Shown: in pieces, positions 9,998-22,861 of the stretch | How the letters are laid out: every line of letters begins with the position of its first letter | How positions within the stretch are numbered: position 1 is the first letter of the stretch | DNA from: Bolinopsis microptera | Taxonomy: Eukaryota > Ctenophora > Tentaculata > Lobata > Bolinopsidae | Reading direction: 5' to 3' | NCBI RefSeq assembly: GCF_026151205.1 | Contig: NC_087083.1 | Span: 7,995,460 to 8,059,459 of the forward strand | DNA: 64,000 nt | Program-made: the position numbers and the translations under genes | Notes under the pieces: model-generated | What the model was told of the DNA's origin: nothing | What the model saw: only the letters and a program-made list of their open reading frames with translations | The model's database searches: none

Positions 9998-12900
9998 ATG
10001 ACAAGCCTCCATATTATCATTGGTCTTGGACTCCTCGGACTCTGCTCAAGAGGTAAGCTAAAGATATCAATTAAATTCTAATTTTCACTTTTTTATGCTT
10101 TTAAGTCTGTGTCAGCAGCTGTGCAGGTGGGTCTATTTTCTAAACTTCAATAATATGACGATTTGGATTTTACTCGACTATCACGTGACTTACTTAAACA
10201 CACTCTCTGATCTAGATGGCCCTGGGGACTATTCAAAACCCTATGCCTCTCTATTCTGATGTAAACAGGCTACTATCCTGCAATTGCATCTATCCAAAAT
10301 CTCCCTACGACGTTGAATAATACTAGCAAATACTCGACACAACAATCAAACAAGAGTCACTGAGTTTGAGCTCCGAGTCTGAGTTTTTGTCTACCAAACC
10401 AACGTACCTACTGACCCTAGATCCTTGTTTATATAAAGCTTGCCTACTGACCCTAGATCCTTGTTTATATAAAGCTTGCCCTGGTTATTGCTCGAGGGTT
10501 GTTCTCCAACCGTCCATGTTTTTCGAGTAGACCTGTATTTATCGCTTCCGTTTCTTTGCCCCTTTCCAATATCTTTTATTATCAATACTTGGATCGAAGC
10601 CAAAGTCTCGCGAGTCCTCACTGTTTATGAACATAATAGCTTGGGGTCCCCATGTAAGCGAGTCCTTCCCATATCTGTCTAATTCGCTTTTATTGTCATA
10701 AACGTTGTTATTGGATGAGCTTTTCTCGCGGCTTCTAAAGACAGGTTAACAACCACTTCTTTATCATTAGATACTCTTCCGTTCCTCATTGTCGTAAATC
10801 GACGTGAGTCCTCCCGTTCAGTGGCGTAACTTTACCTGTTACCCCCCCCCCCCCACTGCTCCCGTTTCTTCTCCTGTATCTGGTTAACTTAAAACAACTT
10901 AACAATCCCTCCGATCGTGAGATAAACTATATCCCTTCTTGTCATAGTCGACTGTCATTAACATTATCACTTAAACAAACTTGAACCTTTGACCGTCAAA
11001 AAATGGCCCAGTAACCAACCGTGTTTCTCATTGTCATAAAGTCAAATTAACCTATCAAATAAACAGGCTCGAACCTTTGGCAGTCAAATTGTCTTAAAGT
11101 TAAACAAAATATAGTAAAGAATAAATAAAAACTTAGACCAACTTCCATATGTATTCAAGTCATGTGATCAAAACAGTTTTTCGCCAATATCCTCGCCAGG
11201 GGAGCATTTTAACCATATGTCATGAAGGTGATTTAGAATCAGCGTCCGAAAATACATCGATTCAGGTTGGTTTTAGAAAAATCTTGAAAATCAAGGTCGC
11301 TCAATAACTTAGGTAGGCTGTATTCCAAAGAATAAGATACCTTCAACAGCTAAAACTATAAGTTATAACATATTATATTGTATGCTAATTGCTACATTCC
11401 TTGGTCTTTCAAGAATTCAGGCCAGTTCTTGGCAGGTAGCGGGATCAATTTAGTTATTTTTAGCGATTTAATTTCTTTTGATAAATAACGTCAATTAATC
11501 ACAGGAAAAGTGCGTTTAGTTCGTGAAGATTTTTTCGTGCGTTTAAGTGCGATAAAGTGCGTCTGCCTTTTATACATTACGAGGTTTACGAATTAAAAAA
11601 TGACAAAATTCTTCATTCCTACATCTTACTAAGGTAGTGTAAAATTACTGAGCCGCGCTCAGCCTGTCATACTCATTCCGTGCTCAGCCTGTCATTCCGC
11701 CGAATCTCTATGAACATTATAGCCTGAGGTCCCCAGGTAATTGTGTAAAAGAGAACTACCACGTGCAGCTGCACCAGTCTTTTCAGATGCACTGATATTG
11801 CGCAGATTACCGTGGATATATACAAGTTTCTCCACTTTTTCCGTGCTCACGCACTGATTTGTTAGAAACAGATTTAAAAGTGCGTTTAAAAAAAGTTTTC
11901 TTGCGTAACGGTAAAGTGCGTTCGGTTTTAAAAGTGCGTTTAGTGCGCACGAACCAACTATGATTAATCATACTTATTGCGTTCAATAATAATTAGTTCG
12001 TTTTCATACAATTACACATGATTTACGATTATTTTGAAGCATGCATTTATAGCATAGGTCATGAGTTTACAGCATGCAATGACCGCATAGGCAAACGGCA
12101 GGAAAACAGCAGAGTATTCGAAATACATGTTTAGAATTAGTCATAGTGCACCACAGGATTATGAATACATATTAGCCTTTTATTAAATTCACGAAAAATG
12201 AGTTGTTGACCATACAAAACATTCCAAAAACCAATCCATTTAGTGCGCACATTATTTCTAATTCAATATTATTTCGAATATTAATTTTTTTCTCATTCAG
12301 TTAATATTATTTCTGACTTAATTATTATTGATTTTTCAACTTCAGCTCCAATTGATGCCACATCAGGAGAGAGTTACCCTTTAAATAGAGCACTGAAGGT
12401 CGGGGACGTCATTTCGGCTTGGGGAATCTACGTGGATGACACTACAAAATTCAAGTAGGTATCTATATTTTACCTGGGGACCTCAGGCTATCATGTTTAT
12501 AAACAATAAACATTTAGATCTTTTACAATTAACATCGGAAGCGAGGAACAATTTGCAATAGAATAATGTTATCATTCTTTATGACGACTAGCTCATATTT
12601 TGATTTACGCTCACGCCACGACTATTTATAACTTTGACTTTAATGCTTATTAAGTTATTACGCATATAAACTCACATCAGCACGTTATTTTAGAAAACAT
12701 TCATCTTTAAATAAGATCTCACCCTGTGAAAAACTCCCGTTTAAAGTGAACCCTATTCGGACTACTATATAGCATATATATATATATACTGTATATTACG
12801 TTTCATTGTGTTTTTTTCTAGTAGCATTTTTTTGAACATTTGAACATTTAAAAAAAAAAAAAATTATATATTGTGTTTTTTTCTAGTAGCATGAGCGGTC

Positions 12901-15900
12901 CACTCTACCCATGATTAGGGGTTTTGGTCAAATATACTTATACTAAATAGCGGGTTTTTAATATGACTTAGACATTAGATCAGTTATTGTTTGTGCAACA
13001 ATTAAAGAGCTTTAGTTTAATTAAGCTATTATTCACTGCAAACAATTTTTCAAAGTTAAGTGGCAAAACCATTTATAAAATTTTGTTCGAATCAACGCAA
13101 ATAATTTCAGTGTCAATATTATCGGTGATGATGTCAACATTCTTCATGTGGACTTCAGACCATTCCAGGACACGATCCGGATCTTACTAAACAACAAGAT
13201 TAACGGAGCTTGGCAGAAGGCAATCAGGTATAGATTCTTGACATAATTATTATTATAAAACAGGATCTTACCGACAAAAATGATTCTTTAAAATACCTTA
13301 ATGCGGTAAACTATTTCCTTGAAAAAGATTTTCCCAACATCTGTTGTAGTGTATGTACTAAGAGCATCAACTTGCGGGTGAACATTTTATGTCTCAAAAC
13401 CCAACATATTATACATCATTGGAAAGGTCTCATTGAGTAGAGTCATATGGTACCAAGTTTTGGGGAAATGGCTGCTCCTAGCGAAAGTTATAGCCCGTCA
13501 AAGTCCCAAAATTGTCACTTTAGACAACGGGGCGGGGCATCGTGTTCTTAAAGTTTTTGACGAATTTTTTTTACAGCATATTGTTTATCACATTTTTTAC
13601 ACAAGATTTTCTGTATGCCGTAATTTTTAATCCATTATTACAGTCACAATCAATTTATTTTGTCATCAGAGTTTGAATTACGTAAAGAGACAATCTGTAT
13701 TCCGCATGGTTCCCGGCGCGCTAGTTTGTCTACAAATTATTAATTCGCGCGTTACAATACAGAAGATGAATCCGAGATTGTGGAACCAGATGATACGGTT
13801 TTTGAGGCATTTTAATACGGTCATTTTAGTCAGTTAAAGTAATTTCAGAGTGCTGGAAATGGTTTCACGGTGTAGGGGGATGTGTTTACTAACTATTTTG
13901 ACGTCAAAATTATCGCCAGAGGCTCCCTGAGTCATGGAATGAACGGAATGAACAAAAATGAAATTTTTTAAAAAACTCATCGGATTGCCCCAAAACAGGT
14001 CGGAATCGTTTGGTATTGACCCTTATAGTGTTCCTACAAAGTTTGGTGGCCCTAGCACTCCCAAAACGCCCACTAGAGACTTGATTCCATTTCCGTATCA
14101 AAAAGCTGGTTCCTGAGTATCCGATATTGATACGGTCATTTCAGTCTGTTAAAGGGGCTGCAGAGTGCTGGAGATGATTGTACGGTGTAGGGGGATGTGT
14201 TTACTAACTATTTTGACGTCAAAATAGTCGCCCAAGATTCCCTGAGTCATGGAATGAACGAAATGGACAAAAATGAACATTTTTCTAAAACTCGTCGGAT
14301 TGCCCCAAAACAGGTAGGAATCGTTTGGTATTGACCCTAATAGTGTTCCTACAAATTTTGGTGGCCCTAGCACTCCCAGAACACCCATTATACCCTTGGC
14401 TGGATTCAAGAATTTAGAACCAGTTGAGCAGATAAAACGGATTTTGAGAAATTTTGTCTGCTTGTGTTGTTGCAGAGAGTTGAATTTGGTTCAACAGTAT
14501 TCAAACAAGATGTGTTCCAACTTAGTTTTGTAGCCCTACTAGTTTCAGAACGTCCACTAGAATCCGGTTCCATTTTCTTCCAAGAAGCTGTAGACAAGGT
14601 TGTTTGAAATTTAAATTTAACCTCTCTGGTAATACAACTTTTTACTTGGATGGATTTCAATAATTAAAGAGAGCAGATTGTTACTTTGTTGTTTTTGAGA
14701 TTTGATTTTTTGATATCATATGTACAAATGTATAAATCAGTTTCTACAAATTGTAACAGCAATTGGCAGTAATAAAGCGGTAGTAATAGTTTCGCACAAC
14801 ATCAATCATAATATCATTCAATACTTCAATACCTTCAAAATAATTTAACTCGGTTATAATAATTTAAACGCAGATCTAAAAGAACTAAGCACAGTAGTAG
14901 GATGAAGTTCCAGGCAAGGTTGGAGGAAGGTAGAGGTGAAGCTGTGGGTAAGGATAGTAGGCTGGGAAGGATCCATTTTTGATCCCACGAGAGCAAATCC
15001 AGTTCCAAGTGAGAGCAAATCCAGTTCCAAGTGAGAGCAAATCCAGTTCAAGTAAGAGCAAATCCAGTTCCAAGTGAGAGCAAATCCAGTTCCAAGTCTC
15101 GACAAGCTGCTTATCATTTTGTTCAGGAGGTATGGGAGCCCGGAAGAAGAATTAGGGTTGGTTTCTAAAGAGGTAGTGATACCAAGATAGGGGATTAGGG
15201 GATGTTAGGTAAGTGCTGATAGGTGCTCCCTAGCTAGTTATAACAAGCTATTTTGTCCCATTCGTAAATATCTAAGCTTTTGTTGATTTGAAACTCATTG
15301 TCTGGAACTGTTGTTATCAAATTCTGGAACTGTTGTAAGCTTTGTCTGGATCCAGCAGGAGAAGGGGGAAGAAGGAACTCTGTAGCAGGACAAGAAGGCG
15401 CAGTCTTCTTTCTTCACGACCAGTTGGCCGCACAAACAATCAGATCACATTCAAAATTACATCATATCTCTCATTGCCAGTAATAAATAATTTAAGTTTC
15501 ACAGTTAACTCCATCCAGTAATTATTATGATAGTAGTTCAAAATACAAACCAATAGAGCAATGGTCTTTCAACGTTATCTATCTTTGCATCCTGAAGTGG
15601 GTTAGGTGAAAATTCGTCGACCGCACGTAATCGTAGATTCAGAGTGTAAACAAAATTTGTGAAAATGGGGATCGTACAGTTATTTTTCAAATCTGACAGT
15701 TGAGAAGTCAAGAAACGTTATTTTATCAGGCTAAACGAAATATATCAAACTCGAAAAGCTGACATTTGCAAATTTATCGAATGAAAAACATGATTCATCT
15801 TTAGGTGTATATTTTCATGATATCTAGGATGCAACTTGGAATACTATATATTATATATACTAGCAGGAACCCGTATAATATAACGCTAAACGGTGTCAAG

Positions 15901-18900
15901 ACTCAAAATACTAAAATAATTATTACCTATTTAATTGGCGTTTTTGACACCACTTGGGGCTCCAAATTTTCGGCTCTAAAATCATTATTCCTTGGCCAAT
16001 TTTTTATTTTTTCATGCTGATTTGAAGGCCATTAAAGCATTTGTAACCCAGCCAAAAAAGTTCCAGTTGTATATCTTTTACGGTTTTTGCGGAAAGTCGC
16101 GCTAAAGTTGATGCCGTGGTGTCAGTAAAATGGCACAGATATATATATATCGTCTCGCTTTATATATAGTAAGATACTACAATGTACTGCAATTCAGAAA
16201 ATTCTAACGCCTAAGACTGATGAACGAAAGACTTAGACCTGAAATCAAGTTTAAAAGATCTCAATGTTACTTTATTGTGCATTCTAGGAGGCTTAGTGGT
16301 AGGAGGGACAAACCTATTCTCTATGAAGCTTTGCCTTACCTTAGAGCGGATCATTGGGCCTCTTAAGCAAGTACGTACGGTACAGGGCTTTAAGTACGTA
16401 CGGTACAGCTACTTTTAAAGGTACGTACCGTACAGGCACTGTAAGGTACAATTTTTTTTCAAATTTTTAGAATCAACTTCAGTGAATTACTTGCAATTTT
16501 TGATTAGTATTATCATCATAATTTTTGAGATAGAAGTCGAAAATTAACACAGTGGTTAAAACAATAAAAGATTTAAGAGGAAAATGTGTGTACCGGATCG
16601 CTCTTAACCGGTACTACACTGTACACTACTACTACTTGTAATTATCGTTAAACTCAAAGCTTCATCCTTTTGTTGCAGTATACGAACACCAGCTTTTCAG
16701 CTAGCTCAGGTCGCAACCTTAATCTACGCTTGTCCATAATATACTCGTAATCTCTAAAATTGGTCTCACAAATTAACGAAGAACTTAAAACACTGAATAC
16801 TATTTGGGCCAACTGTTTAAGCAGAAAAAGTTCTCCTCCAAAATATTTCCAGTATATTGACGGATTAATAAGCTTCATAGGTTCGAATTCCGCTTCAGTG
16901 TAGGGTTTAACCCCTTCTCTGTCGCACGTACCGCGCGTCTAGATTTTGTTTCCATTGCTATCAACTGGATTCAACCTTTCAGCCTACTTTATTTAGTACG
17001 TACCGTACAGCTAATTTAAAGGTACGTACCGTACGAACTTACCATCTTAGCTCTTAAGTGCTCGTACTGACGGGGATGATGTCCCTTAGATAATGCCCAC
17101 AAGAAACCTAAAGCCAAAGGACCACAATCATAAGAATTACCCTGCACCTGCGTATCAATATACCTAACTAAAGTAATGAGAGGTCTTAACTTAAGAATAC
17201 AGTGAGTGATGGACTTATCTAAAACAGTACTGTTCTCTAAACTAGCTGAGGTTTTCATGGCATCAAAAATTTCTACAACATGAGGTTCACTTATGAAAGT
17301 AAGGGCGTTAGATATACAGAACCAATGTAAATTACTAGGATTAATTATCTGGATAAACTTACTGTCAACTGGACTAAAACTACTATAACTATAAGGACTG
17401 GATGTCTGGATAAGCAAGTGTCTTGTAATGAAAATGAGTTGGAACGATGAATTTTACACATGTTGCTATAACTATTAACTATAATATCATCATACCATGT
17501 ACTAGAACTTTGAAAAATATCATATTGCTCCGAATACATACTAAGTCTTCCTGTGTCGGAGTGAGTGAGCCAGTTACTAGATACTGAAGTTGATTTTGAT
17601 TCTGCACTAACCTTAATCTTCTTACGCTTAGCACCAGCTTGTGACGGCTGTGCTCTCTTAAAGCCTGAGGACGGTTCAAAATCAAATATATCAAGTACTG
17701 GGCGCTTACTTTTATCAACACTAGGTGCGGGCTTAGACTGATCAGAAACAGGGGTACTTAACTTAAAGATTACAAGACAGGCTGAACGTGAAAATTCTAG
17801 GAATGCATGTTTAGAGAGTAGATTAGACTTAGTGTTGGAAAACTCATAGCAATTTGTTTATCTCGTTGAGATGATTCTAACCATTGTAATGACCAAGATA
17901 ACCACTTATTTCCCATCAAAAGACCGAAGCTGAGATATCTTGTATGAAGTGTGTCAATCGATGCTCGTGAGAGTGTAAAAATGGGGTCTGAACTGAAAAC
18001 ACAACAACCCGAAGTCTGAAGACTCTAAAACCATGATCATTTAAAATTAAATACACAAGACGAAAGTTTAGCTCTTATCAGAAGCAGAGATATCTTAAAA
18101 CAAGTGAGATAAAGGGTGTGGTCATACATATAACTTTAGTCTAAGGGTCACGAAATCCTCTCCGAACCTCAGCGTGGTGTGGCCTGGTTGGCAGTAACGG
18201 GTGGTGTGCTCTCTTGTTGAGTACAAAGGTTGGGACTTGCCAACTCAAAGTTACCATAGGAACCAGGAAGTCGACACTAACAGCTACCAAGCATCAGGAA
18301 ATTTCTCTTTCAGATATCAGGATACCAGATAGTACACGCACGAATGACGACACGTTAGACAAAGATACCTAGCTCTAAGAGCTATTAAATCACCAAGAAA
18401 TTCTCCTTCGGCTTTTAGGTCCCAACGAAGTCACCCACCACAGAGCTACGGATTCCAATTCGCTCATTCTGACTACAAAGACACACTGATAATTAGTAGT
18501 CTTTGCACTCCCTCAAGTAACCACTATTCAGGTCTTTTTCAGTTAAGACAGGTAATGCATAAGGGCTGACACACGCTAGACACAGGCTCGTGATAAGACA
18601 GAGTTAGGGATTTCAAATCTCTCACTCTGACTATGAGGAGTGAGGACACACTGATAGCGAGAATCCTTAGCACTTCTCCCTCCAGTGACCATATTCCAGG
18701 TCATCTCAGCTAGACAGCTAAGGGCTCATCTTGAGGCCATCACATTTAATCTAGGATTAGGGGACCGGGTTAGCTTTGCCACACTCTTCATTGAAGTGTG
18801 ACAAAACGCTCTACAATCATCTAATAGCAGCAGAGTTCGACTGACACCATTACTGGTTCTAATCAGTTTATACAGCAGAAGTTCTTAACGTTCGAAAACA

Positions 18901-21900
18901 GTTCATCTTGGACATCCTCCAAAGATGCTCTATCATAGCCTGTCGCATTACACGGGAAACCCTTAGATCTACAGTACCCTGGTGGACAGCATAGCTCACT
19001 AAAGCATAATCGGACCAGGAACAAACAACAATGCAATGCCTCAGGGATGCAAATATTAGGACATCAAAATTTTAACGAATGCATTACTCAAACTTTGGAT
19101 TCAATTTGTTAGCCCAACGTTAGATGGTAACAATACAGGACAGACAATCCTCCTTTACTTTCATTGAGAAAATAGTACCCACTATTTGCATTAGACATGG
19201 CAAGTATCTGGACTAATGATAACTTAGGATCCCCATCAATCATTAATTCCTCTCAGATTCCCAGGCTGCATTTAAAGCGCCTAACAGCACCAGTTTTAAC
19301 TCCAGGTTCGTTCAGGGACGTAGCCAGGATTTTTCTTTGGGGGGGGGGGGGGGGGGGGACCTGTCGGCGAGCCAACGCGTCCATTCCAGCTGCGCAGCGA
19401 GCAAGCTGTGGCGGAGGTCGTGGGCCCAGGGCCCAGCGGGGCCCAGGGGCGGAGCCACTTGGCGGGGGCTAGGGTGGCGCAGGCCCCGGAAAATTTTGCA
19501 AAATAGATTTTGACATTTCCTACGGTCTAGGGGACACTAGCCCCCCCCCCCCTGTCTACGTGCCTGGGTTCGTTCTGAACATCTCAGACCAACTCAATTC
19601 AATAGGTATTCACATCGAGTAGAACTTGGATGTTCCAGGGCATGAAGGAGTAACGGTAAAGAACTAGCGGACGAATTAGCAAGGGATGATCAATCCAACA
19701 ACATCCCCATAGGACCAGAACCCTTTCTCCCAATTAGGCCAAACTCAGTGACAGGAAAATCACACTTGAGATGTTCCTTCACAAACATAAATACAGGTAT
19801 TTAAATTTTTCTGGAACTCACATCAGATGGCTGACATGGCCACTGTCAGGATAGATCACAGCCCACTAGTTTAACAACGTCAACTTCGAGACACAAGATT
19901 GTGAACACTTTCAGGAGAAGCAGAAACATCCCAGCACCTCCTCTGCAAGGGCATCCATATCATGACACTCAGAATGAGGATAATTGGAAAACCACTAAGG
20001 ACTACGGAGAATCTTAACTGTTCTAACCAATCTTTCCCCTTTAGCAAAGTCACCCTGAACTCTACTGTGGTGAGTAGAGTGTTACACTTTGTAACGGTGC
20101 TTAGCTTTTCTTAGTATTATAGCTTTCAGTTCATGTTTCTAGTAAGATAAGATCTGGTATTGATACTTCTAATTGCATTTATTCTATAATGAATTGCATT
20201 ACACATTATATATGCTTTTAGATAGATACCAATCATCGTGATTCCATTGCATACATCAGACTAGAGCAATAAACATTAACAACAGTAAATTCAACCATAT
20301 CTTCAAATTTTTGGAACAGTCGACAATACTGGATAGTATAGGGAAAACCCTGGATTCTTCCTTTAAGTGTATACATACTATTACTATCCAGAACTAAGAA
20401 TATTTGCATTATACTTTCAAACCAATTTCACAGTGTGATCATTTAAACTTCATGTTGTGGACGTCAGCTGAATTTGATGCAACCGAAAATGCGACATGAG
20501 CATGGAAATTTGATATGAGAAAAAAAAATTGCGCAACAAAATATTTGGTTAAATCTCCTTATTGCGATTTCTAACTGCGCGGCGTAGCGCGTACTTTTAA
20601 ATCCAAATAAAAATTATTTTTGATTAAAATATCAAAAAATAAAATTACGGCATACAGCAAATCTTGTGTAAAAAAATGTGATAAACAATATGCTGTAAAA
20701 AAAATTCGTCAAAAACTTTAAGAACACGATGCCCCGCCCCATTTTTTAAATGGTCATTTTTGGAACTTTGACGGGCTATAACTTTCGCTAGGAACAGCCA
20801 TTTGCCCAAAACTTGGTACCATATGACTCTACTCAATGAGACCTTTCCAATGGTGTATAATATATTGGGTTTTGAGAATAAAATGTTCACCCGCAAGTTG
20901 ATGCTCTTAGTACATACACTATTGCATGCAGCTATATCTTTAATTTCGTTCAATTCATGCAAGTTGTCCATTTGCAAAATTTTACTATTGATTGACATTG
21001 ATTCGAAACATTCATTTAAAAAATCCATCAAATGCGCTATTTCTGAAACAAAATACTAAATATACTAAAAAATAATATGCACTAGACTAATTAATAAATA
21101 ATGAAGAGATACATATTATTATTTTAATAAATATTAAATATTTGCCAACATTATGATTTCGGTATTAACACGTTATTTTTAGACCAGCGTTCGGAAGAAA
21201 CACGTCGAAGAGACACGTCGTATATTCTGGCAAAGTCTTCAAAGTCACAATTGAGGTCCTAGATTCGGAATACAAAATTTCCTTCAACGACGAATAGATT
21301 GCTGCTAGATTCCCACAACGAGATGACATTGCTCTAGCCAACGCTGGTTCTTGACATTTTTATATTTGCACTAATATTTGACATTCAACTAATTCTTAGT
21401 CTGTCAGACTTGAAATTCAATAGAACGTTAGATACCTCAGTGGCGCTACGAGAAGGAAGCAACGGATTCCAGTGGACAAAGATCGAACTGCCAGCTGATG
21501 GAGGATGGTCTGACTTTTCGGAATGGTCTGAGTGCTCGGTTGCATGCGGGGGAGGATCTCAAAGTAGAAGCAGAAGTTGTTCCAACCCTGCCCCAGCAAA
21601 TGGAGGAGCTAATTGTGATGGAGAGGATTCGGAATCTCAAGACTGCAATGCAGACCCTTGCCCCGTTGACGGAGGATGGTCTGACTTTATGGATTGGTCT
21701 GAGTGCTCGGTTGCATGCGGAGGAGGATCTCAAAGTAGAAGCAGAAGTTGTTCCAACCCTGCCCCAGCAAATGGAGGAGCTAATTGTGGATGGAGACTAT
21801 TCGGAGACTATTCGGAATATCAAGACTGCAACATTGATCCCTGTCTAGGTAATATTAAATGCTTGTCTTTAGGCCTGCGTCTCTGACACCGTTATAATTT

Positions 21901-22713
21901 TAATCGTTTTAATTTTGATCCTTATCGATGGTCATTTCGAAAGAAAAGATAATATTATGACTTGCCGCGCTTGTGACTGTTCCTCACCTATAACGTTGCA
22001 CGAAAAAAAGATTTAAGTTGGTTTTACAGCCCAATAACGCTTCCTTATTCCTCGAAATTCTTGTGTTACTCAAACAAAGAACATTTTGATTCTGCAACAG
22101 AAGAGCAAAAAGATCGTGTCGTTAACAAGTCAAACTATCACAATTTTCAGAGCAGTTGCCCGCCACATCTATTGAAATCCTAAATATTTAATTTTCAGAT
22201 TGGAGGCCCATCTTTAACGCAAAATCTAAAACAATCAGAATTGACGGTACAGATCCCATAGAGTTCCAAATAAACTTTACACAGCACAAAGTGGTGGATA
22301 GTAAAGTGTATCTGTCAGCCAGTGTGCACTTATACGACGCTAAAAGGAACCATATAGGGAAGGCCAACTTCATTTTCTACGGTGGAAGCAGCGGGGGACA
22401 AGTTTATATTCGAGGATCTCCACGTTTCTACTTCGATGGACTCTGGTCTGGAATCAGAAGCTGCCGAACCTGGGGGACCGAGCTGAGTGACCTACGAGGA
22501 TTCGACTTTGTAATGACAATAGCAGTTGGTTCCCAGTATATGTTCCAGTTTGAGAGGGGTACTGGAGAGAGGATTACAGTTGATATGGGGAGTTGTGACA
22601 CCTACCCGGAGTTGAAGGAGGTTGTTAGAGAAGCTGTCAGCGCTGAAATATCTCTCTACACCTGGAAGGGAGACCTCGAGGATTACTTTACTACTCAGTT
22701 CACAGTCGTGTAG
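9998..22713 (+). CDS. Secreted galectin / TSP1 x2 / novel-domain protein, with in-frame TAG
   Basis: Six exons agree in phase: 9998-10052, 12346-12454, 13111-13227, 21183-21346, 21408-21848, 22199-22713 (1401 nt, 466 codons plus stop). Residues 1-18 are a signal peptide (MTSLHIIIGLGLLGLCSR). Residues 19-150 are galectin-like: LKVGDVISAWG, FNVNIIGDDVNILHVDFR (the H-x-x-x-R part of the sugar site), WQKAIR in place of WGxExR, then VFKVTIEVLDSEYKISFNDE and the end strand. Residues about 179-233 and 236-295 are two TSP type 1 repeats (WSDFSEWSECSVACGGG and WSDFMDWSECSVACGGG). Residues 296-466 are the unrecognised domain shared with the gene at 6252-7019. Codon 132 (21295-21297) is TAG inside the galectin domain, with homology continuing on both sides. 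Exon 4 uses a weak GTTCTT donor. So it is either a recent pseudogene, a polymorphism or base error, or a readthrough gene. Intron 3 is about 8 kb and filled with mobile DNA. Confidence 0.75.
10053..12345 (+). other. Intron 1 of galectin/TSP1 gene
   Basis: Non-coding. It contains a 42-bp direct duplication (CTACTGACCCTAGATCC... at about 10402-10480), a C run (about 10841-10854) beside CAGTGGCGTAAC (a MITE-end-like motif), two inverted copies of the short TTACCTGGGGACC dispersed repeat (about 10626-10655 and 11640-11745), and scattered AAGTGCGTTT motifs at 11500-11950. Confidence 0.6.
12465..12515 (+). repeat. Short dispersed repeat (TACCTGGGGACCTCAGGCTA)
   Basis: Partial member of a roughly 90-bp family beginning TTACCTGGGGACC and continuing TATNATGTTTATAAACA. 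Fuller copies lie at about 29536-29625 and 58818-58905, and inverted copies near 10626-10655 and 11640-11745. No coding capacity; possibly a MITE or SINE fragment. Confidence 0.55.
13345..13640 (+). repeat. Left arm of inverted repeat pair
   Basis: Matches the reverse complement of about 20625-20925 at high identity. Shared blocks include AAGAGCATCAACTTGCGGGT, AGAGTCATATGGTACCAAG and GGGGCGGGGCATCGTGTTC. It could be a long terminal inverted repeat of a 7.6-kb element, or two independent copies of one repeat in opposite orientation. Confidence 0.75.
13840..14400 (-). repeat. Two direct copies of a roughly 290-bp repeat
   Basis: The blocks 13840-14100 and 14140-14400 share AGGGGGATGTGTTTACTAAC, TTTTGACGTCAAAAT, CTGAGTCATGGAATGAACG and GCCCTAGCACTCCCA. 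The frames across them are not conserved as protein. Confidence 0.7.
14995..15102 (+). repeat. Minisatellite, GAGAGCAAATCCAGTTCCAA unit
   Basis: About five copies of a 21-22 bp unit. Minus-strand frames here read LGTGFALTWNW-like repeats and are artefacts. Confidence 0.85.
16369..17035. repeat. GTACGTACGGTACAG palindromic motifs around hAT relic
   Basis: The motif occurs at about 16371-16440 (three times) and 16995-17035 (twice) in both orientations, bracketing a transposase fragment. Possibly sub-terminal transposase-binding repeats. Confidence 0.5.
16654..16878 (-). pseudogene. hAT transposase C-terminal dimerisation fragment
   Basis: A 74-codon frame carries a degenerate hAT C-terminal motif: VFSVLSSSLICETNFRDYEY, then KRRLRLRPELAEKLVFVYCN. 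This matches the family pattern of a serine/alanine-rich helix, then a basic RLSPE-like stretch, then L-V-F. The upstream RNase H-like catalytic domain is absent, so it is a relic. Confidence 0.65.
17016..17780 (-). pseudogene. Ulp1/C48-type cysteine protease ORF of a transposon, frameshifted
   Basis: The piece nearest the C-terminus (17417-17016) has FIQIINPSNLHWFCIS with the catalytic His, VVEIFDA with the Asp, and QVQGNSYDCGPLALGFLWAL with the Gln/Cys of a Ulp1-like triad. A second frame (17780-17345 region) gives the preceding part, including TWYDDIIVNSYSNMC (the WLND-like start of the fold) and a basic KRKKIKV stretch. The two frames overlap, so there is at least one frameshift near 17400. 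Such proteases are known as accessory ORFs of DNA transposons. It is probably non-functional. Confidence 0.65.
18147..20060 (+). mobile_element. LINE-type retroelement copy R1, degenerate, carrying a nested MITE
   Basis: Direct copy of the element at 23710-25683: both begin GGTCACGAAATCCTCTCCG and share blocks throughout. The RNase H-like TDSQAAFKA and PGHEG regions and the terminal zinc-knuckle/helix region are recognisable but full of stops. It is older than the second copy. A roughly 255-bp element interrupts the RNase H region at about 19315. Confidence 0.7.
19315..19560. mobile_element. MITE inside R1, with G and C homopolymer runs
   Basis: The ends CAGGGACGTAGCCAGG and CCTGTCTACGTGCCTG form an imperfect inverted repeat. 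The 9-bp GGTTCGTTC flanks both sides as a target duplication, and removing the insert restores the sequence of R2. A run of about 20 G follows the left end and a run of 10 C precedes the right end. Confidence 0.7.
20625..20925 (-). repeat. Right arm of inverted repeat pair
   Basis: Reverse-complement partner of 13345-13640. The open frame on the - strand (20645-21031) is kept only in part in the other arm and contains no recognised domain. Confidence 0.7.
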
Positions 22714-22861
22714 AAGTAGAAGTAGAACCAGAACTAGAAGTAGATACTGTTTTAATGGACCCTTATGATATATGCAGTGAATTCGTTTTCCATGAACTGG
22801 TTTTCTAATAACAATAATTCAATTAAATGTAGAACATTTAGAGTGTAGTTTTAGCTTTTTC

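Larger units (their letters stand above)
13228..21182. other. Intron 3 of galectin/TSP1 gene, 8 kb of nested mobile DNA
   Basis: The intron lies between phase-2 exons. It contains an inverted pair of about 290-bp repeats near its two ends, a duplicated roughly 290-bp block (13840-14400), a minisatellite (15000-15100), hAT and Ulp1-protease relics, GTACGTACCGTAC palindromic motifs, and a LINE copy with a nested MITE. Confidence 0.75.

Noticed and set aside
13910..15117. Minus-strand open frames of 60-87 codons
   Set aside because: They lie over a duplicated non-coding repeat and a minisatellite, and the frame is not kept between copies.
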